Source: Anaerolineales bacterium UBA2232 (GTDB lineage: Bacteria; Chloroflexota; Anaerolineae; UBA2200). Taken from it: a stretch of 9,440 nucleotides of DNA. The DNA lies in NCBI GenBank assembly GCA_002348045.1, contig DDYO01000205.1, positions 818-10,257 of the forward strand. Direction: 5' to 3'. The notes beneath the pieces are model-generated. The model ran no database searches, was not told where the DNA came from, and saw nothing but the letters and a program-made list of their open reading frames with translations. Of the stretch, positions 5,668 to 9,440 are shown in pieces. Both the position numbers and the translations under genes were made by a program. Position 1 is the first letter of the stretch; each line of letters starts with the position of its first letter.

Positions 5668-6975
5668 ATGGCGGAGACTGACCGGACATACCGCAGGATC
5701 ATACACGCTTGGTGTATGTACGATTGGGCCAATTCAGCCTTTGCGACGACCGTGATGGCTGCTGTGCTACCCACTTTCTATGCCGCGGTGGCCTGCGCTG
5801 GACTGCCTGGCAACACGGCTTCCGTCTACTGGGGTTACACGTCATCACTTGCCCTGCTGGTCGCTGCATTCTTGGGTCCAGTTCTTGGCGCGATGGCCGA
5901 TTACCTCGGCATGAAGAAGAGCTTTCTGGCCTTTTTTGCTGCGGTGGGCATCTTGTTCACCTCACTCTTGGTGTTTGTCAGCACCGGCGACTGGTTGCTA
6001 GCCTCGGTCCTCTATATCATGGGTGAAATCGGATTCAGCGGCTCCATCGTATTCTACGATTCGCTGCTGCCCCATATTGCCAAGCCGGAAGACATTGACT
6101 ATGTTTCCAGCCGCGGTTACGCGATGGGCTATCTCGGCGGGGGTTTGTTACTAGCCATCAACGTGGTCATGATCCTTTTCTGGGAACCCCTGGGAATGGG
6201 TAGCCAGGAGATGGCGTCCCGGCTATCCTTCCTTAGCGTCGGCATCTGGTGGGCGCTCTTCTCCATCCCTCTGTTCCGCACGGTCCCCGAGCCCTCCATC
6301 GTCCGGGCAGCGATTCCTGTGGCGCATGCCTTCCGCGAGGCATTTGCCAGGCTTCGCACGACGTTTGGTGAGATCAGGCAGTACACTGACCTCACCAAAT
6401 TTATCATCGCTTTCTGGTTGTACAACGACGGCATCGGAACGATCATCAAGATGGCCACCATCTACGGGGCAGAAATCGGAATCGGACAGACTGATCTGAT
6501 CGGCGCGCTGCTGCTCACGCAGTTTGTGGCGATTCCGTTTACGCTGCTGTTTGGCAAGCTCCCCGGCCTGTTGGGAACGAAACGATCCATCTACCTGGGA
6601 CTGGCAGTCTATGTGGTGATCTGCATCTCTGGGTATTTCATGACCGTCGCTTGGCAGTTCTGGCTTCTAGCGGTGATGGTGGGACTCGTCCAGGGAGGCA
6701 CGCAGGCGCTGAGTCGGTCTCTGTTCGGCGTAATGGTGCCAAAGGCCAGGACGGCCGAGTTCTATGGGTTTTATGATGTCAGCAGCAAGTTCGCGGGCAT
6801 CGCGGGACCGGCCGTTTTCGCCGTCGTGGGACAGATAACAGGATCCAGCCGCTTGAGCATCCTGGCTCTGATTGCGTTCTTTGTGCTCGGCGGGCTGATC
6901 CTTGCGACAGTCGATGACAAGGAGGGCACAAGAGTGGCTCGCGCGAAGGATGCCGAGGCCCTGCCCGCCCGTTGA
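5668..6975 (+). CDS. UMF1/Atg22-type major facilitator superfamily transporter
   Basis: The product is a predicted polytopic inner-membrane transporter of the UMF1 family (Atg22-like, PF11700), whose yeast member exports amino acids from the vacuole. Bacterial substrates are largely unknown. The protein has 435 aa and about 12 hydrophobic segments. Diagnostic stretches are MYDWANSAFATTV (17-29), the MFS loop GAMADYLGMKKS (74-85), FWLYNDGIGTII (249-260), QGGTQALSRSLFG (342-354) and EFYGFYDVSSKFAGIAGP (364-381). The charged C-terminus (about 416-435) would be cytoplasmic. The start at ATG 5668 follows AAGGGG (5653-5658) nine bases upstream. A frame open back to 5503 lies inside lspA and is not credible as a start. 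It is 13 bp after lspA, so it is almost surely co-transcribed, though a functional link to lipoprotein maturation is not evident. It ends 39 bp before the stop of the convergent flippase-like gene, with no clear hairpin terminator between them. Confidence 0.93.
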   Translation: MAETDRTYRRIIHAWCMYDWANSAFATTVMAAVLPTFYAAVACAGLPGNTASVYWGYTSSLALLVAAFLGPVLGAMADYLGMKKSFLAFFAAVGILFTSLLVFVSTGDWLLASVLYIMGEIGFSGSIVFYDSLLPHIAKPEDIDYVSSRGYAMGYLGGGLLLAINVVMILFWEPLGMGSQEMASRLSFLSVGIWWALFSIPLFRTVPEPSIVRAAIPVAHAFREAFARLRTTFGEIRQYTDLTKFIIAFWLYNDGIGTIIKMATIYGAEIGIGQTDLIGALLLTQFVAIPFTLLFGKLPGLLGTKRSIYLGLAVYVVICISGYFMTVAWQFWLLAVMVGLVQGGTQALSRSLFGVMVPKARTAEFYGFYDVSSKFAGIAGPAVFAVVGQITGSSRLSILALIAFFVLGGLILATVDDKEGTRVARAKDAEALPAR

Positions 6976-7014
6976 GTCAAGACAAGCTGAATCCTTGCCG
7001 GCTCCCCTCCGCGG

Positions 7015-8094
7015 CTACCACAACCGTCTCCGGGCGTTCAACTCAAGGATGAGCAGAGGAACCATACCCAGCAGATGAGGAATCCAGAGGCTGAGCAGGC
7101 GGAAGAGAAGCGTGGCGGCAAGGGCGGTCGACAGGGTCAGTCCCTGCTGGTGCAGCAACGCAGACAGGGAGCACTCTGTCACCGCCAGCCCTGCCGGAGC
7201 GGATGATACGCCCCCCAGGGCCACAGAGAGGCCGTAACCGGCGGTGGTGGCATGGAGAGGCAGCGTGAGCCCCATGGCCACCAGGGTAAAGTGAAGGCAC
7301 AGGGCCTCTCCCGCCGCGCGGCCAATGCTGCCCACCAGCAGGCGCAACCGAGTCGTACCGTTGATGGCCCGCGTGGCTGCTCTGAACGCTTCCACTCGTA
7401 TCCACAGAGCTTCTGCGGTTAGGGCCGAACGACCGGTGAGAGATCGCAGCCAGTTTGTGGCATCCATGCCTCTATTCAGCAGGCGATGGACCCATCCATC
7501 CCTGTCCAATCCTCTGGTCAGCGAGGCTAACAATGACACCCCCAGGATTACTCCGCCCAGCAGGGCACCCAGCGTTCGCCAAGGCGAAATCCCGCTGTAG
7601 AGTCCAGACTGGAGTGCGGCAGTGGCGACCAGCAAGACCATTGCAGCGGCTTGACTGACCGATTCCACGGCATAGGCGAGCAGGCTAGCCTCGGTGGAGT
7701 AACCTTGCTCTCCAAAGTGGCGCAGTCTAAAGGCGTGGCCGCTGAGGCCAGCAGAGGGAACGAACAGGATCAGGAAGGCGGCCGAACGCAGCACGCCAAA
7801 CACGCGGCGAAAACTGATCTGCCTGCCGTAGATCATCAGGGCACTATGGACCACGTATGCCTGAGCCAGGACACTCAAGAGCTCACACGCTAGGGCCAGG
7901 CCCAGTACTGGGATGTCGGCCTGGCGGGCCAATCGTAGACCATCGCCCACCCCGCCGAGCCTAGGAAGGATCAAGTACAGGCATGCGACGAACACGAGGA
8001 TGATCGCCATTCGGCGTAGGGTCGTCAGGATCAATCCGTAGGGGCGCCGCTCTGCTCCGAGTGGGTGACCTCCATGAGGGCTTGGCGCGTGCAT
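7015..8094 (-). CDS. Lysylphosphatidylglycerol synthase TM-domain / UPF0104 family membrane protein
   Basis: This integral membrane protein of 359 aa belongs to the PF03706 family, the domain that flips lipids in MprF and occurs alone in AglD-like and many uncharacterised proteins. Here it stands alone, with no soluble synthetase domain. About eight membrane segments are visible, for example 29-45, 61-82, 103-117, 136-160, 174-192, 265-281, 286-303 and 328-352. Family landmarks are FVPSAGLSGHAFRLRHF (111-127), APAGLAVTECSLSALL (299-314), matching the usual PGGLGxxE block with E307, and FRLLSLWIPHLLG (331-343). The N-terminus is positively charged (ERRPYG...LRR) and so probably cytoplasmic. 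The start at ATG 8094 is the first in frame. The purine-rich GGGGGAGAAG upstream is about 10-12 bases away, so M29 remains a weaker alternative. A role in moving a polyprenyl- or lipid-linked molecule is inference. The nearby glycosyltransferase is suggestive but is not in the same operon. Confidence 0.88.
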   Translation of the reverse strand: MHAPSPHGGHPLGAERRPYGLILTTLRRMAIILVFVACLYLILPRLGGVGDGLRLARQADIPVLGLALACELLSVLAQAYVVHSALMIYGRQISFRRVFGVLRSAAFLILFVPSAGLSGHAFRLRHFGEQGYSTEASLLAYAVESVSQAAAMVLLVATAALQSGLYSGISPWRTLGALLGGVILGVSLLASLTRGLDRDGWVHRLLNRGMDATNWLRSLTGRSALTAEALWIRVEAFRAATRAINGTTRLRLLVGSIGRAAGEALCLHFTLVAMGLTLPLHATTAGYGLSVALGGVSSAPAGLAVTECSLSALLHQQGLTLSTALAATLLFRLLSLWIPHLLGMVPLLILELNARRRLW

Positions 8095-8130
8095 GCGACT
8101 CGTCTTCTCCCCCGCTAGCTCAAAGGTATG

Positions 8131-8146
8131 TGATCAAGCTTGACCA
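8131..8146. promoter_or_regulatory. 16-bp operator-like palindrome upstream of the flippase-like gene
   Basis: TGATCAAGCTTGACCA is palindromic at 14 of 16 positions, with a perfect 10-bp core TCAAGCTTGA at 8134-8143. It sits 37-52 bp upstream of ATG 8094, where a dimeric repressor or activator would act. The cognate regulator is unknown. Confidence 0.4.
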
Positions 8147-8148
8147 AT

Positions 8149-8177
8149 ACACAGAAGGCATATAGCCGAGCCAAGCC
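8149..8177 (-). promoter_or_regulatory. Weak promoter candidate for the flippase-like gene
   Basis: On the minus strand, TTGGCT (about 8177-8172) and TGTATT (about 8154-8149) are spaced by 17 bases, each matching four of six consensus positions. The proposed start would fall over the palindrome at 8131-8146, an arrangement that suits repression. GC-rich sequence gives such weak pairs by chance, so the call is tentative. Confidence 0.22.
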
Positions 8178-8390
8178 GAAGCCCCCTTCACTTCGTGAGT
8201 CAGCACAGTGCCCCTTGCCCGTGTTTCAAGACACGCACCGCGGTGGCTCAGAATTCGGCGATCACTAGGCGGACGCAAAGAGGCTCTGCGTGCGCCTGCC
8301 CGCTTGGCAACATCAGGGCACAGTTGCTCAGCCAGCCGGCAGCGCTACCAACAGGATACTTGCCAATGGTCCTCCCACAGCCCTTGTCCC

Positions 8391-9440
8391 TCAGCCCTTG
8401 CGGACAATGGGCAGGTGGATGCGATACAAGGAGGGCAGGCGCAGGGCGAAGAGCCCTCCGTCACGCGCAGCCACCACGACCCTGCGTAGCTCCGCATCAG
8501 CCGCCACGCTGCTGGCCACACCGGGCAGCCACCGCGATCCGATCAAGGTAGGGATTTGAGGCTCCAACAGGGATACCTCATGTACGCCTTGGTTGCCGCC
8601 AGCGATGAAGGCACGGTCCCCTGCCACGACCAGTCCCCAAGATGTACCGGGCAGAGGCAAGGCGCCATAGGCCTCCGGCTGCATCGGGTTGGACACGTTC
8701 GCTACGAGCAGTCCCTGAGATCCATCGGTCAGGTACGCCAAGTCGCCGCTGAGGACGATGCGCGACGCAAAGCCGGGAGTCTCCAGAGCCCCGAGCTCTT
8801 GCCCATAGGTGCTTGCGCTCAAGGATAACACGCGCAGTCCAGCGTCGCCATCGGCCACGTAGGCTGCGTGTCCGGCGATAGCTACGTCTGTGGCAAACCC
8901 AGGCGTGTCCAACACTGCCCACGTCACCAATGCCGATGGGTTCTCTACAGATACCACCCACAGACCAGCGTCACCAGCGGCAACAAACGCCTGCTGGCCC
9001 GACACGGTAACGCCCAGCGCCGGACCTGGACCATCCAGTGCGCCCAACGGCGCGAGGCCATCGGTCTCAGTAAGGGTAAAGGTGCGCAACCCGCCGGATT
9101 CATCGGCCACGTAGATGATCCCATTGGCGGCGCACACACGAACGGCGTTGCCAGGAGTATCCACACTGGTCACCAAGTTGAAAGCGTTCTTGGTCAACGT
9201 TAGGACCGTTACTCCACTAGCGCCGTTGGCTACTAACCATCTTGGTCCCAGCGGGACGACGTCCCAGGCATCGCTGAGATCAGCGTAGGTACCGTTCAGG
9301 GCAGGCCGTTCGGGATCGGCGACATCAACGGCATGCAGGCCGCCTGCGGCCGCTGCGACCCACAGCTCGGATCCCGATCGGAACAGCCCGACGGCTGGTC
9401 CAGGGCACTCAATGGAGGCGGCTTCGCGCGGTCCGTCGGC
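8391..9440 (-). CDS. LVIVD-repeat beta-propeller protein, probably secreted (5' end outside window)
   Basis: The frame is open without a stop from the right edge of the window to TGA 8393-8391, giving at least 349 residues. TTG 9197 is an internal Leu codon, not a start. The protein is built from LVIVD-type repeats of about 42 residues with the pattern PG-x-A-...-AYVADG-x-x-GL-x-V-x-x-V, for example DTPGFATDVAIAGHAAYVAD. Eight copies are visible, consistent with a beta-propeller. Such proteins are usually extracellular or surface-bound and act as binding or scaffold modules. The signal peptide would lie outside the window. The C-terminus is LYRIHLPIVRKG, resembling the short hydrophobic-plus-basic tails I recall on secreted Chloroflexota proteins. 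There are no catalytic motifs, so no enzymatic role is claimed. It lies about 300 bp upstream of the flippase-like gene on the same strand. Confidence 0.88.
   Translation of the reverse strand, partial: ADGPREAASIECPGPAVGLFRSGSELWVAAAAGGLHAVDVADPERPALNGTYADLSDAWDVVPLGPRWLVANGASGVTVLTLTKNAFNLVTSVDTPGNAVRVCAANGIIYVADESGGLRTFTLTETDGLAPLGALDGPGPALGVTVSGQQAFVAAGDAGLWVVSVENPSALVTWAVLDTPGFATDVAIAGHAAYVADGDAGLRVLSLSASTYGQELGALETPGFASRIVLSGDLAYLTDGSQGLLVANVSNPMQPEAYGALPLPGTSWGLVVAGDRAFIAGGNQGVHEVSLLEPQIPTLIGSRWLPGVASSVAADAELRRVVVAARDGGLFALRLPSLYRIHLPIVRKG
8394..9413 (-). repeat. Eight tandem ~126-bp (42-aa) LVIVD repeats
   Basis: Repeat boundaries on the minus strand are 9413-9285 (43 aa), 9284-9162 (41), 9161-9036 (42), 9035-8910 (42), 8909-8784 (42), 8783-8658 (42), 8657-8532 (42) and a terminal copy starting at 8531 that merges into the C-terminal tail. 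Copies three to seven are exactly 42 residues each. They begin DTPG, DGPG, DTPG, ETPG and PLPG. At the DNA level they have diverged, so this is old protein-level duplication rather than a recent tandem array. More copies may lie beyond the right edge. Confidence 0.85.

Larger units (their letters stand above)
8095..8390. other. 296-bp intergenic spacer upstream of the flippase-like gene
   Basis: The spacer lies between two minus-strand genes and holds no credible coding sequence. It contains a 16-bp imperfect palindrome at 8131-8146 and a weak minus-strand promoter candidate at about 8149-8177. A small inverted repeat CGAAG/CTTCG lies at 8177-8181/8191-8195. A wide 7-bp inverted repeat TTGGCAA/TTGCCAA at 8304-8310/8360-8366 lies just past the stop of the propeller gene. 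No T-tract terminator was found, so read-through from the propeller gene into the flippase-like gene remains possible. Confidence 0.5.

Noticed and set aside
6976..7014. Terminator between the MFS and flippase-like genes
   Set aside because: Only a 4-bp CAAG/CTTG repeat and loose GC-rich pairing are visible, with no T-tract. Not enough to call.
8178..8195. Hairpin GAAG/CTTC or CGAAG/CTTCG as a terminator
   Set aside because: The stem is only 4-5 bp and lacks a T-run on the minus strand, where a terminator would be needed.
8195..8559. Overlapping plus-strand open frames in the intergenic spacer and propeller 3' end
   Set aside because: Three frames are open in parallel with no ribosome site or domain, and they run antisense into the propeller gene.
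9195..9197. TTG as the start of the propeller protein
   Set aside because: The same frame is open to the window edge and two further full LVIVD blades lie upstream, so this is an internal Leu codon.

Overview
This is ordinary bacterial chromosomal sequence, GC-rich (roughly 60% by eye), densely coding and with short intergenic gaps. No transposase, phage gene, CRISPR array, tRNA or rRNA was seen. The lineage cannot be fixed from one window. Two things point weakly to Chloroflexota (Anaerolineae-like): the last gene encodes a repeat-rich, probably secreted protein ending in LYRIHLPIVRKG, which resembles the '(Y/H)LPLV-(R/K)' tails I recall on many secreted proteins of that phylum, and the general flavour of the gene families. 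This is inference.

Layout from left to right: (1) the last codons of an unidentified + strand gene, overlapping by a few bases a complete YtcJ-type metal-dependent amidohydrolase (59-1651, +). (2) A convergent gap (1652-1802) packed with small inverted repeats. (3) A two-gene minus-strand unit: a GT4-type glycosyltransferase (4579 to 3419) followed by an FGGY-family sugar kinase resembling xylulokinase (3356 to 1803). (4) A divergent promoter region (4580-4741), with a -35/-10 pair on each strand. The minus-strand promoter would start the glycosyltransferase mRNA at or next to its ATG, so that mRNA may be leaderless. (5) A plus-strand unit: a DksA/TraR (YteA/YlyA-like) zinc-finger protein (4742-5104), lipoprotein signal peptidase lspA (5136-5654) and a UMF1/Atg22-type major facilitator (5668-6975). 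(6) A convergent, minus-strand membrane protein of the lysylphosphatidylglycerol synthase TM / UPF0104 flippase-like family (8094 to 7015). (7) A 296-bp spacer holding a 16-bp operator-like palindrome. (8) A minus-strand LVIVD-repeat beta-propeller protein (9440 to 8391) whose 5' end lies outside the window.

Functionally the window mixes cell-envelope work (lipoprotein maturation, glycosyl transfer, a lipid-flippase-like membrane protein, a secreted propeller) with sugar phosphorylation and a broad-specificity hydrolase. The best-supported linkage is the zinc-finger gene with lspA, which parallels the ylyA-lspA order of Bacillus. I found no convincing previously undescribed system. The most useful leads are the candidate leaderless promoter, the palindrome upstream of the flippase-like gene, and the C-terminal tail of the propeller protein.
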